A stretch of DNA of 40,623 nt from an uncultured beta proteobacterium (GCA_902826155.1 CADEDU010000018.1:39966-80588); one strand, 5' to 3'; counted from the stretch's first letter, positions 17,306 through 25,722 are shown. The notes: a model not told the origin generated them from the letters alone. Numbers and translations are program-made.

Positions 17306-18337
17306 TCAATCCGCGCTGATGTTGGCCGCGCGCACGATTGCGCCCCAGCGTTCCAGTTCCTCGCGCACCAGTGCGATCAGGTACTCGGGCTTGCGCCGCT
17401 CCGGGGTGGCGATCTCCAGACCGAGTTCCTCCAGACGCTTGCGGATCGCCGGATTGTCTAGCATGTCGTTCATCGCCTTGTTCATGCGCCGCACGATCGG
17501 CTCGGGCGTGCCCTTCGGGAAAAAGAAGCCGTTCCATACGCTCGCCTCCAAGCCCGTGGCGCCCTGCTCGCCCGTGGTAGCCAGCTCGGCGATGATCGAC
17601 ACCCGACGCGGCGCCATCACCGCGATGCCCTTGACCATGCCCTTCTTGGCCTGCGCCGCACCGGTCTGGATGGTGTCGCACATGAAGTCGATGCGCCCGC
17701 CGATCAGGTCTTGCATGGCCGGCCCCGCCCCGCGATACGGTACGTGCGTGATGTCGACGCCGATCGCCCGCGTGAGCAGCACGCAAGGCAGATGCGTGCC
17801 CGCGCCGACACCCGCCGAGCCGAATTGCATCTTCGCCTGATTGGCCTTGGCGTAGGCGATGAATTCCTGCAGGTTGCCGACCGGCAGATCCTTGCGCGCG
17901 ATCAGGATGCGCGGGGAGTCGGTGGCCAGTCCGATCGGAACGAAGTCGGTGATCGAGTTGTAGAGCAGTTTCTTGTAGACGAGCTGGGTGTAGACGTGCG
18001 TGCCTGAATTGCCGACCAGCACGGTGTAGCCGTCGGGTTCGGCGCGCGCCACCTTCTGCGTGCCCACCTGACCGGCGGCCGCGCCGATGTTCTCGACGAC
18101 GATCGTTTGGCCGAGCAACTCGCCCATCGCCTGCGCCTGGATGCGCGCGCTGGCATCGACACCGCCGCCGGGCGCGAACGGCACGATCAACGTGATCGGC
18201 TTGGCTGGCCAGTTCTGCTGTGCCTGCGCGGATCCGGCCGACGTCGCAGCGATGAACGTCGCAGCGCTGATCAGCGCAGCCAGCGCGACGGCCAACCGCC
18301 CGCCAGCCTGGTGTCGCGGCCATGGAAGTACGAGCAT
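17306..18337 (-). CDS. Bug/TctC family tripartite tricarboxylate transporter binding protein
   Basis: A 343-residue periplasmic solute-binding protein with a long N-terminal signal (hydrophobic core about residues 15-33, cleavage near AQA before QQNWPAKPI). The Bug pattern is complete: PITLIVPFAPGGGVDASAR, then VVENIGAAAGQVGTQKVARA and a central VPYRGAGPAMQDLIGGRIDFM. These proteins bind small carboxylates or related ligands; many lack adjacent TctA/TctB membrane genes, as here. ATG 18337 with AGGAGG about ten bases upstream is chosen over a longer open frame that overlaps the TauD gene. It lies between the TauD oxygenase and xdhC on the same strand. Confidence 0.92.
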   Translation of the reverse strand: MLVLPWPRHQAGGRLAVALAALISAATFIAATSAGSAQAQQNWPAKPITLIVPFAPGGGVDASARIQAQAMGELLGQTIVVENIGAAAGQVGTQKVARAEPDGYTVLVGNSGTHVYTQLVYKKLLYNSITDFVPIGLATDSPRILIARKDLPVGNLQEFIAYAKANQAKMQFGSAGVGAGTHLPCVLLTRAIGVDITHVPYRGAGPAMQDLIGGRIDFMCDTIQTGAAQAKKGMVKGIAVMAPRRVSIIAELATTGEQGATGLEASVWNGFFFPKGTPEPIVRRMNKAMNDMLDNPAIRKRLEELGLEIATPERRKPEYLIALVREELERWGAIVRAANISAD

Positions 18338-18393
18338 CGTCCGAGGCCCTCCTGGCGCTGATCGTGACAACGAGCGCGGAACCGCGACGCCGG

Positions 18394-19263
18394 TTACGCC
18401 GTAGCCGCGATATCGAGCGTGGTGACGCGTCGCAGTTCGCGCTTGTGCTGCTTGTCGTCGAACGGCCGGCCGCGGTGCATGGTGGATCGGTTGTCCCACA
18501 TCACCAGATCGCCGGCGCGCCACTTGTGCGCGTAGACGAACTGCGGCTGCGTGGCGTGCTCGGTGAGATCGCGCAGGAACAATCGCCCTTCGGGCACCGG
18601 CCAATCGAGGATGCGCGAAGCGTGCGAGGCCAGGTACAGCGAGCGCCGGCCGGTGCGTGGATTGACCCGCACCAGCGGATGAATCGCGCCCTGCAGCTTG
18701 TCGAGCTCGGCCTGCGAGTACTCGAAGCCGAGCGTCTGGCGCGAGTAGGCGATCGAGTGATGCACGCGCAGCCCGTCGAGCGAACGCCGCGTCGGTTCGT
18801 CGAGCTGATCGTAGGCTGCACACATGTCGGCGAACTCGGTGTCGGCCCCCGCGGGCGGCACGATGCGCGCGTGCAGCATCGAGAAGCGGCCGGGCGGATC
18901 CTGAAACGAAGCATCGGTATGCCACAGCCGGTTGCCCAGACCGTACTGGCGGCGACGATCCGCCGAACCCAATACTTCGCCGCTCTCATCGAGATTGGAG
19001 ATATCGGTGAGCGCCTCGTTGCCAAGGCGGCTCTTGCCGATGGCGGCGGCTCCGGTCTTGGCGTGCAGTTCGCCGTCAAGACGTTGTGCGAACGCGAGTT
19101 GCCCGGCGTCGGTCAGCCGTTGGTCACGGAACGCCAGCACGCCGTACCGATTGATGCCATCGCGGATCGCATCGAGCGCGGCACGATCCTCAAGGGTTTC
19201 CAGGTCGACCGCGCTCACTTCGGCGGCGAACAACGGATGGAGCTTGGTGAAGGTCAGCGCCAT
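18394..19263 (-). CDS. TauD/TfdA family Fe(II)/2-oxoglutarate dioxygenase
   Basis: A 289-residue oxygenase. The facial triad is His115-x-Asp117 (LWHTDASF) and His263 (STMHRGRPF), with the 2-oxoglutarate-binding Arg in the following KRELRRVT segment. The N-terminal VLAFRDQRLTDAGQLAFAQR region is typical of the TfdA branch. Family members hydroxylate taurine, aryloxy-acids, sulfate esters and other small compounds. It is first in an apparent minus-strand group with a Bug protein 56 bp downstream, then XdhC and GuaD, and it faces the Baeyer-Villiger gene across a 202-bp divergent gap. The substrate is unknown. A link to purines, as for fungal xanthine hydroxylase of this fold, is speculative. 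Confidence 0.9.
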   Translation of the reverse strand: MALTFTKLHPLFAAEVSAVDLETLEDRAALDAIRDGINRYGVLAFRDQRLTDAGQLAFAQRLDGELHAKTGAAAIGKSRLGNEALTDISNLDESGEVLGSADRRRQYGLGNRLWHTDASFQDPPGRFSMLHARIVPPAGADTEFADMCAAYDQLDEPTRRSLDGLRVHHSIAYSRQTLGFEYSQAELDKLQGAIHPLVRVNPRTGRRSLYLASHASRILDWPVPEGRLFLRDLTEHATQPQFVYAHKWRAGDLVMWDNRSTMHRGRPFDDKQHKRELRRVTTLDIAATA

Positions 19264-19465
19264 GACTGCCTCGGAAGGACGATCGGAGTGAGACGGCAGC
19301 GTAGCATGGTGCCGAGCACGACGTCACCGTGCACTGTGGACGTGCAGGCTCGCGCGGTTGCTGCCGAATCCACCATAATCGAAACGTGCGGTGGCAAGAC
19401 CATGACGGGACCACCGTACCGGAACCACCGCTACGTGAATCCGATCGTCGATCGTAAGGGCGCAC
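19264..19465. other. Divergent promoter region, 202 bp
   Basis: No gene seen. It must carry promoters for the TauD gene (leftward) and the flavin monooxygenase (rightward). A CATAAT at 19374-19379 could be a -10 element, but no good -35 stands at the right distance. CGGTGG (19389-19394) is followed by two CCACCG copies (19411-19416, 19425-19430), which form alternative inverted repeats and could be a regulator site. TAAGGG at 19455-19460 serves as ribosome site for ATG 19466. Confidence 0.35.
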
Positions 19466-21112
19466 ATGGGCAACATCGCGGGCAGCAAACCGAACCAGTC
19501 AGACCGATCCCCCGGCGCTCAGCCACCACGGCGGGTCGATGCGATCATCGTCGGCGCCGGCTTCGGTGGCATGTACATGCTCTACAAGCTGCGCGAGCTC
19601 GGACTCACCGCGCGCGTGCTCGAAGCCGGCAGCGGCGTGGGCGGCACCTGGTACTGGAACCGCTACCCCGGCGCGCGTTGCGACATCGAAAGCGTCCAGT
19701 ACTCCTACAGCTTCTCCAAGGCGCTCGAGCAGGAATGGAGCTGGAGCGAGCGGTACGCGACGCAGCCGGAGATCCTGCGCTACGCCAATCATGTCGCCGA
19801 CCGGTTCGATCTGCGCCGCGACATGCAGTTCGACACCCGCGTGACGTCAGCCCACTTCGACGACGGGACCAAGCGCTGGCTCGTGACCACCGAGCGCGGT
19901 GAACGCTTCGATGCGCAGTTCTGCATCATGGCGCTGGGCTGCCTGTCGGCCGCAAACAAACCCAAGCTCGCCGGACTGGACAGCTTCAGCGGGCCCGTCT
20001 ACCACACAGGCGAATGGCCGCACGAGGGCGTGGATTTCACCGGCCAGCGCGTGGGCATCGTCGGCACCGGCTCCTCGGCGATCCAGTCGATCCCGGTCAT
20101 CGCCGAGCAGGCCGCGCAGCTGTACGTGTTCCAGCGCACGCCCAACTACGCGGTGCCGGCGCACAACCAGCCGCTCACGCCCGAGTACCAGAAAAAGGTG
20201 AAGGCAGACTACGCGCAGATGCGGGCGCACGCGCAGCAGTCGTTCACCGGCGTGGTGTTCGTCTTCAATCAGCAATCGGCGCTGGAAGTCACGCCGCAAG
20301 AGCGCGAGCGCGAGTTCGAGGCACGCTGGGCCTATGGCGGATTACCGTTCATGGGCGCGTTCAAGGATCTGCTCTTCAATCTCGAAGCGAACAAGACCGG
20401 CGGCGATTTCGTGCGCACCAAGATCCGCAGCATCGTGCGTGATCCGCAGTTGGCGCAATTGCTCTCGCCCACCAACGTGTTCGGCTGCAAGCGGCTGTGC
20501 GTCGACACCGGCTACTACGCCACGTTCAACCGTCCCAACGTAACGCTGGTGGACGTGAGCGGCGCACCGATCGAGCGGATCACGCCCAAGGGGCTGCGCA
20601 CTGCAGGCAAGGAATACGAGTTCGACGCCCTGGTGCTGGCCACCGGATTCGATGCGATGACCGGCTCCTTCTCGCGCATCGACGTTCGCGGCCGCGGCGG
20701 CGAACGACTCAAGGATCTGTGGGAGGCCGGCCCGCGCACCTACCTCGGCCTGATGACTGCCGGGTTGCCGAACTTCTTCATGATCACAGGACCGGGCAGC
20801 CCCTCGGTGCTCGCCAACATGATCCTGGCGATCGAGCAGCACGGCAACTGGATCGCCGAGTGCATCGCGAACATGCGAACGCACGGCAAGACGCACGTCG
20901 AACCGAAACTCGAAGCCCAGGATCGCTGGGTCGAGCACGTCAATGAAGTCGCCGGCGGCAATCTGCGCTCGACCTGTAGTTCGTGGTACGTCGGCGCCAA
21001 CGTGCCGGGCAAGCCGCGCGTGTTCATGCCCTACATCGGCGGCTATCCCACGTACGCGGAGAAGTGCCGTGAGGTGGTCGAGGCCGGCTACGAAGGGTTC
21101 GCGTTCGCCTGA
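19466..21112 (+). CDS. Baeyer-Villiger type flavin monooxygenase
   Basis: A 548-residue FAD/NADPH monooxygenase. The first Rossmann motif is GAGFGG (residues 30-35), followed by GVGGTWYWNRYPGARCD. The type I Baeyer-Villiger fingerprint FxGxxxHxxxWP is present as FSGPVYHTGEWP (174-185). The second Rossmann motif is GTGSSA (200-205). Length and motifs match cyclohexanone and phenylacetone monooxygenases, which insert oxygen next to a ketone carbonyl. The substrate cannot be deduced. No hydrolase or alcohol dehydrogenase is adjacent to take an ester or lactone product, so it may act alone. TAAGGG precedes ATG 19466. Confidence 0.93.
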   Translation: MGNIAGSKPNQSDRSPGAQPPRRVDAIIVGAGFGGMYMLYKLRELGLTARVLEAGSGVGGTWYWNRYPGARCDIESVQYSYSFSKALEQEWSWSERYATQPEILRYANHVADRFDLRRDMQFDTRVTSAHFDDGTKRWLVTTERGERFDAQFCIMALGCLSAANKPKLAGLDSFSGPVYHTGEWPHEGVDFTGQRVGIVGTGSSAIQSIPVIAEQAAQLYVFQRTPNYAVPAHNQPLTPEYQKKVKADYAQMRAHAQQSFTGVVFVFNQQSALEVTPQEREREFEARWAYGGLPFMGAFKDLLFNLEANKTGGDFVRTKIRSIVRDPQLAQLLSPTNVFGCKRLCVDTGYYATFNRPNVTLVDVSGAPIERITPKGLRTAGKEYEFDALVLATGFDAMTGSFSRIDVRGRGGERLKDLWEAGPRTYLGLMTAGLPNFFMITGPGSPSVLANMILAIEQHGNWIAECIANMRTHGKTHVEPKLEAQDRWVEHVNEVAGGNLRSTCSSWYVGANVPGKPRVFMPYIGGYPTYAEKCREVVEAGYEGFAFA

Positions 21113-21118
21113 GCGGGG

Positions 21119-21158
21119 GTCGCTTGGGTCATCGACCTGCGACGCTCTGAACTTTTTT
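21119..21158 (+). terminator. Possible terminator after the flavin monooxygenase gene
   Basis: GTCGC (21119-21123) and GCGAC (21139-21143) enclose an inner GGTC-ATC-GACC stem (21127-21137). A run of six T (21153-21158) follows, but nine bases separate stem and T-run, more than in a standard intrinsic terminator. It lies seven bases after the monooxygenase stop. Confidence 0.35.
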
Positions 21159-21268
21159 GAACCGATCGGGCCTCGCCGCGCAACACAGGTCCGACGGCGG
21201 TCCGGCTCCGCGCTCACTGCGGCTGTTCGGACGACGCGCCTGAGCCGACCCACCAACGGAGGTAAGTC

Positions 21269-21619
21269 ATGCACGCGATCCGAAAGATCACCCTCGCCTG
21301 CGCACTGCTCGCGTCGAGCACGTCAGCATTCGCCTATCGATACGTATGGGTCAACGGCGAGCGCATGGGTCCGGCGCAGCTCGCGCAGATGGACCGCGCC
21401 CATTGCGGCATCGTCGCCAATGGCAACTACTGGTACAACCATCGCAACGGCATCTGGGGATATCGCGGCGATCCGCGTCCGCGCGGTCATATCTCCGACA
21501 ACTGCCGGCGCGCATCGGCCGGCGGCTCGGGAGATGTCCTGCGGCGCGGACCGTTCGGCACGTACATGAGTGACGGCCAGTGCTCATTCGTCAACGGCGT
21601 CCCGGTCGGACGTTGCTGA
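21269..21619 (+). CDS. Small secreted cysteine-containing protein of unknown function
   Basis: A 116-residue protein with a clear signal peptide (hydrophobic core about residues 7-16, cleavage after AFA at residue 22). The mature domain is rich in Tyr, Trp and Gly, with NGNYWYNHRNGIWGYRGDPR in the middle and MSDGQCSFVNGVPVGRC at the end. Four mature cysteines (46, 79, 105, 116) could form two disulfides. I do not know a function, although the YWY...WGY pattern recurs in other small exported bacterial proteins. The start is well supported by GGAGG six bases ahead of ATG 21269. Confidence 0.8.
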   Translation: MHAIRKITLACALLASSTSAFAYRYVWVNGERMGPAQLAQMDRAHCGIVANGNYWYNHRNGIWGYRGDPRPRGHISDNCRRASAGGSGDVLRRGPFGTYMSDGQCSFVNGVPVGRC

Positions 21620-22134
21620 TCAGCGGGTCGAACGACGCAGTGAGCGCCTCACCGGCACCCCGGCGCGACCGAGCGGAACCCGCTACGGCACTCGATTACC
21701 AGCGCGAAGCGCTGCTGCGCTGCCCGCGCTGTGGCGCGCCGGCCTGGAGTCGCGTCGTCGCAAACCACGACACGAGTCCGTTCGCCCCACGACGACTGGT
21801 CTGCGGTGCATGCGCATACGTCGCGAACTGGGCCGAGCAGTCGATTCGGCGCGCGGACGGCGCGTGCGCCATCGACGACTACTTCCGCCTGCCGTTGTAC
21901 TTGCAGACGCCTTGCTGCGGCGACGTGCTCTGGGCGTACAACCCGGTCCATCTGGATGCGCTAGGCGAATGGCTGCGCGCGTACCAGCGCGAACGCCGTC
22001 GCTACCCACGTCGCGGCTGGTCGAATCAGAGCTTCTGGTCGCGCCTGCCGCGCTGGATCAAGCAAGCCGGTCATCGAGACGACGTGCAGGCCGCGCTCGA
22101 CCGACTGGACGCGCTGGCCGCGCCATTGCGCTAA
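21580..22134 (+). CDS. Zinc-ribbon hypothetical protein
   Basis: A product of up to 184 residues with CPRCGAP followed about 26 residues later by CGAC, two CxxC knuckles that fit a zinc ribbon. Downstream are TPCCGDVLWAYNPVHLDAL and a basic, Arg/Trp-rich C-terminus. No enzymatic motif is recognised. The start is uncertain: GTG 21580 gives the longest form but overlaps the previous gene by 40 bp; TTG 21613 would overlap by only seven, and GTG 21640 not at all. None has a strong ribosome site. The C-terminus meets the convergent regulator gene with a 4-bp overlap. Confidence 0.65.
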   Translation: MLIRQRRPGRTLLISGSNDAVSASPAPRRDRAEPATALDYQREALLRCPRCGAPAWSRVVANHDTSPFAPRRLVCGACAYVANWAEQSIRRADGACAIDDYFRLPLYLQTPCCGDVLWAYNPVHLDALGEWLRAYQRERRRYPRRGWSNQSFWSRLPRWIKQAGHRDDVQAALDRLDALAAPLR

Positions 22135-23726
22135 CGCCGCGCTCGTCCCGATCCGCCTTCGCTCATCGATCGCTTGACCTTGTCGATGATCTCCGCGCGC
22201 ACGTCGGTGATTTCCCTGGCGCGCGTCGCGGGCACCGTATCGCAGCGATCGGTGCGCGGACAATGCGAGCTGCGCGGGCAGATGATGCGTGCCGACCGGT
22301 TGAGCGCCTCGGGTACCCAGGCGATGTTCAGCACCTTGCCCACACCGCGGATCGCCTCGGCGGCCTCCTCGGGAATCCGCGCCTGACCACGGTGCTGCAG
22401 GCACGCCGTTGCGATGGTGTCGACCAGTTGCTGCGCACGCGCGGTGTGTGAGCGCAACGCCGGCATCAGATCGACGCCGACCGAAAGCACGTGCGGATTG
22501 CCGGCCATGTCGTCGGTGCGGCGCGAGTGGCAGCAATAGAGCACGAACTGCGTGCCGTCGTGCAGGACCGACAGCTGCGAGCCCGCTTCCGGCCCGCGCG
22601 TATCGCCCAGCATGCGGAACACCGCCCAGTGCGGACACGGATCGGTCACCTGTGCCATGTTGCCCCACGGCAGCGGAATGCCGTTGCCGCGATAGACCGC
22701 GCGCAGGTAGCCCGGTGGATACGCATCGAAGAAATGCCAGTACGGGTACGGCGACACCTTGGTCATGCGGCGCATGATCACCGCCGGCGTGAGCTGGATC
22801 TTCTCGCCCGCCTCGACCCGATACGACTCGCGCGTGAGAAACCGGCGGAACGGCACCTTCGGGCACAGCAGCGCACCGGCGAAGAAGCTGCACTCGAAAT
22901 CACGCCAGGCGTGCAGCACGTCCTGCGGACTGAGCCCCGCATTCGCGCCGGCGCCGCCCTCGGGGCTGCCGCCCATCTCGCCGCCGGTGGCGTGCGCCGA
23001 CTTCATGCCGTCGCCGCCGTGCAGAACCATATGGGCAAGATGCGAGGCGAGATCGAACTTGAGCCGCGCCGGATCGGCCTGCAGCGCGCGATTCAGGTAC
23101 ACGATGCGCGGCGCTTCGAAGAACGAACGCACCACGCTGCTGACCGCGGTGTCGCGATCGCGCGCGAGCACCGGCTTGTGGTCGAACCAGTGCAGCGTCA
23201 TGCCGTGACGCTTGCAAAGCGCGAGCAGATCGTCGGCATCGAGCGGAAAGCGCCGTTCGCCGATGCTTTCGGCCGCGCGCTCGAGGTCCGGAAAATCGTT
23301 GCGCGACATCTCCTGGTGCGAACGGATCAGCAGGTGCGCGAACTGCCGGCCGGTGGTACCGGTCTGCGCCAGCAATTCTGGAATCGCCGCCTGCAACAGT
23401 TCCCTGGAAAACAGGAACGCCGGCTCCAGTGGCACCGTGGCCGCACCGCCCGCCCGCTCCTTGGGCATCGGCGCCTCGATGTCTGCATTGCCATCGAGGA
23501 ACCAATCCGGCTCGCGCTGGAACAGGGAGGCGAGCAGCGCCAGCAGATCGTCGGAGGGCACGCGCTTGCCGCTCTCGATCATCGACAGGTACGACACCGA
23601 CGGCGCGAGCTTCGAATCGAGCTGGATGCAACGCGCCGAGAGCTCTTCGAGCGTGAGCCCGTTGCTCTTGCGCAGCGCGCGCAGCTTGGTGCCGAGGAAG
23701 TGGCTGTTGCGGATGTGCTGGCTCAT
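22131..23726 (-). CDS. ScfR-like XRE family transcriptional regulator
   Basis: A 531-residue regulator. Residues about 10-72 form an XRE helix-turn-helix (LRALRKSNGLTLEELSARC, then SYLSMIESGKRVPS). The middle carries a degenerate IrrE/M78-like segment, FDLASHLAHMVLHGG (225-238), where the zinc-protease HExxH is lost. The C-terminal part (about 310-500) resembles the ScfR/DUF2083 domain and ends with Cys483, Cys489 and Cys495 in CPRSSHCPRTDRC. Family members (RamB, PccR, MccR) control acetate, propionate and short-chain acyl-CoA metabolism. It is transcribed away from the ketopantoate reductase-like gene and sits behind three phased operator-like repeats, so autoregulation is likely. Confidence 0.88.
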   Translation of the reverse strand: MSQHIRNSHFLGTKLRALRKSNGLTLEELSARCIQLDSKLAPSVSYLSMIESGKRVPSDDLLALLASLFQREPDWFLDGNADIEAPMPKERAGGAATVPLEPAFLFSRELLQAAIPELLAQTGTTGRQFAHLLIRSHQEMSRNDFPDLERAAESIGERRFPLDADDLLALCKRHGMTLHWFDHKPVLARDRDTAVSSVVRSFFEAPRIVYLNRALQADPARLKFDLASHLAHMVLHGGDGMKSAHATGGEMGGSPEGGAGANAGLSPQDVLHAWRDFECSFFAGALLCPKVPFRRFLTRESYRVEAGEKIQLTPAVIMRRMTKVSPYPYWHFFDAYPPGYLRAVYRGNGIPLPWGNMAQVTDPCPHWAVFRMLGDTRGPEAGSQLSVLHDGTQFVLYCCHSRRTDDMAGNPHVLSVGVDLMPALRSHTARAQQLVDTIATACLQHRGQARIPEEAAEAIRGVGKVLNIAWVPEALNRSARIICPRSSHCPRTDRCDTVPATRAREITDVRAEIIDKVKRSMSEGGSGRARR

Positions 23727-23732
23727 GGGATC

Positions 23733-23774
23733 TTGTGAAATTCACATTGTGAAATTTCCGATGTGAAATTTACA
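23733..23774. promoter_or_regulatory. Three phased 14-bp operator repeats at the ScfR-like promoter
   Basis: Three copies start exactly 14 bp apart at 23733, 23747 and 23761: TTGTGAAATTCACA, TTGTGAAATTTCCG and ATGTGAAATTTACA. TGTGAAATT is invariant. The first contains a perfect palindrome, TGTGAA-A-TTCACA (23734-23746); the third is nearly palindromic. The array begins six bases upstream of the regulator's ATG, where no good ribosome site is seen, and lies about 115 bp from the divergent gene at 23891. It most likely binds the regulator encoded alongside. Confidence 0.75.
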
Positions 23775-23890
23775 GGAAATTCGAGTGAATAATCCAGGTG
23801 TGGCTGGCAGCAACGATGCATTCTTCCGCGCAGCCGACGCAGTACCGACGCAGCACCGATCCACCTTGCAGCCCCGGAGGCAGTCTCGAC

Positions 23891-24970
23891 ATGAAGCGAT
23901 CCAGCATCCTCATCCTCGGCGCCTCATACGGCTCGCTGCTCGCCACCAAGCTGCTGATGGCAGGCCATCGCGTTTCGCTGGTCTGCACCCGCGGGACGGC
24001 TGATCTGATCAATCGCGACGGCACGTTGGTACGTTTTCCGGTTCGCGGCCGCACCGAACTCGTCGAGGTGGCCTCCACCGCGCTGCCCGGCGCGTTGCAC
24101 GCAGCGACCCCGGCGGAGGTCGATCCGCAGGCGTTCGATCTGGTGGTCCTGGGGATGCAGGAGGCGCAGTACAGCGCGCCCGACGTGCGCCAGCTCATGG
24201 AACGCATCGGGCATGCGCGCAAGCCGTGCCTGGCGATCATGAACATGCCGCCGCTGCCCTACCTCAAGCGCATTCCCGGTCTGCAGACCGAAGCACTGAC
24301 TGCGGCGTACGCCGATCCGAGCGTGTGGGAGGCTTTCGACCCCGCGCTGATGTCGCTCGCCAGCCCCGATCCGCAGGCGTTCCGCCCGGCCGATCAACCG
24401 AAGAACGTGCTGCAGGTGGGCCTGCCCACCAACTTCAAGGCGGCGCGGTTCGACGCCGAGGCGCCCAATGCGCTGCTGCGTCAACTGGAAGACGACATCG
24501 AGCGCGCCCGCTTCATGCTCGATGGCGAACCGATCGAACTCCCGGTCAAACTCAAAGTCCACGACTCGGTGTTCGTGCCGCTCGCCAAATGGCCGATGCT
24601 GATCACCGGCAACTACCGCTGCATCCGCGCCACCGAGATGATCCCGATCAAGCAGGCCGTGCACGGCAACGCGGACCTGTCGCGGCGGATCTACCAGTGG
24701 GTGGGCGAGCTGTGCGGCCGGCTGGGCGCGGTGCCCGACGATCTCGTGCCTTTCGACAAGTACGCGCAGGCCGCGGCCTCACTGGCCAAACCGTCGTCGG
24801 CGGCGCGCGCGCTGTTCGGTGGCGCGCGTCACATCGAACGCGTCGATCATCTGGTGTGGCTGATCGCCCAGCAACTCGGCATGGAACACGCGTCGCTGCA
24901 GGAGGTGGTCACGCTGGTGGACGACCATCTCGCCGCCAATCGGCGCGCGGCGGAGCGGGTGGCAGCCTAG
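23891..24970 (+). CDS. Ketopantoate reductase-like NAD(P)-binding protein
   Basis: A 359-residue protein with an N-terminal nucleotide-binding fold (SSILILGASYGSLLATKLLMAGHRVSLVC, spanning residues 4 to about 32). The GxSYG variant replaces the usual GxGxxG of PanE/ApbA. Later features resemble ketopantoate/6-phosphogluconate type reductases: IMNMPPLPYLKRIPGL, a conserved lysine-bearing EMIPIKQAVHGN helix and an all-helical C-terminus. It is longer than typical PanE (about 300 residues), so the substrate may differ. ATG 23891 has GGAGG ten bases upstream; an open frame extends to 23798 without support. It is divergent from the ScfR-like gene and may be its target. Confidence 0.75.
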   Translation: MKRSSILILGASYGSLLATKLLMAGHRVSLVCTRGTADLINRDGTLVRFPVRGRTELVEVASTALPGALHAATPAEVDPQAFDLVVLGMQEAQYSAPDVRQLMERIGHARKPCLAIMNMPPLPYLKRIPGLQTEALTAAYADPSVWEAFDPALMSLASPDPQAFRPADQPKNVLQVGLPTNFKAARFDAEAPNALLRQLEDDIERARFMLDGEPIELPVKLKVHDSVFVPLAKWPMLITGNYRCIRATEMIPIKQAVHGNADLSRRIYQWVGELCGRLGAVPDDLVPFDKYAQAAASLAKPSSAARALFGGARHIERVDHLVWLIAQQLGMEHASLQEVVTLVDDHLAANRRAAERVAA

Positions 24971-25005
24971 TCTTCGGCCCGGTAGCGTGGCGGATTGGCG
25001 CCCCG

Positions 25006-25722
25006 TCACACCGTCAGGTGCGCGCGCTTGATCTCGGGGTTCGCTTCCAGCTCCGCGAACGTCCCGGCGAAACTGATCTGACCGGTGTCGATCACGTAGA
25101 CGCGATCGCACAGGGCGGTCGCGAAGCTCAGGTTCTGCTCGCATAACAATAGGGTCAGGCCTTCGCCCTTGAGCCGCGCGATCTGCTGCCGGAGCAAGCT
25201 CACCACGCGCGGCGCAAGACCCTCTGACGGTTCGTCGAGCAACAGCAGCCGCGGATTGCCCATCAGCGTGCGGGCGATCGACAGCATCTGCTGCTCGCCG
25301 CCGCTCAGCAATCCGCCGGCGCGGCGCTGCATCGGCGCGAGCGCCGGAAACAGCGTGAACACCCGATCGAGCGTCCAGGTTCCGGCTCGACCTTGCCCTG
25401 TTGCATCGTTCGCCGTCTTGACAGCGGCCTCCAGGTTTTCGCGCACCGACAGCTCAGGAAACACGCGCCGGTCTTCGGGCACGTAACCCAGGCCGAGCCG
25501 GCTTCGCTCGAATGTGCGCATGCCCGCCAGATCGCGATCGAGAAAGCTGACGCGCCCGCCCGACAGCGGCACCAGGCCCATGATCGTCTTGAGCGTCGTG
25601 CTTTTGCCCGCGCCGTTGCGGCCGAGCAAGCCCACTGCTTCGCCCGGCTTGATCGACAGCGAGATGCCGTAGAGCGCGTGACCCTCGCCGTATCCAGCCA
25701 CGACGTCGCGCAGTTCAAGCAT
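25006..25722 (-). CDS. ABC transporter II ATP-binding protein, LivF type
   Basis: A 238-residue ATPase with Walker A GRNGAGKST (34-42), signature LSGGE (139-143) and Walker B LLLLDEPS. VPEDRRVFPELSVRENLE is typical of LivF. It is the last gene of transporter II; its start lies inside the end of the LivG-type gene (8-bp overlap), which indicates translational coupling. It converges on the ketopantoate reductase-like gene across a 35-bp gap in which I see no terminator. Confidence 0.94.
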   Translation of the reverse strand: MLELRDVVAGYGEGHALYGISLSIKPGEAVGLLGRNGAGKSTTLKTIMGLVPLSGGRVSFLDRDLAGMRTFERSRLGLGYVPEDRRVFPELSVRENLEAAVKTANDATGQGRAGTWTLDRVFTLFPALAPMQRRAGGLLSGGEQQMLSIARTLMGNPRLLLLDEPSEGLAPRVVSLLRQQIARLKGEGLTLLLCEQNLSFATALCDRVYVIDTGQISFAGTFAELEANPEIKRAHLTV

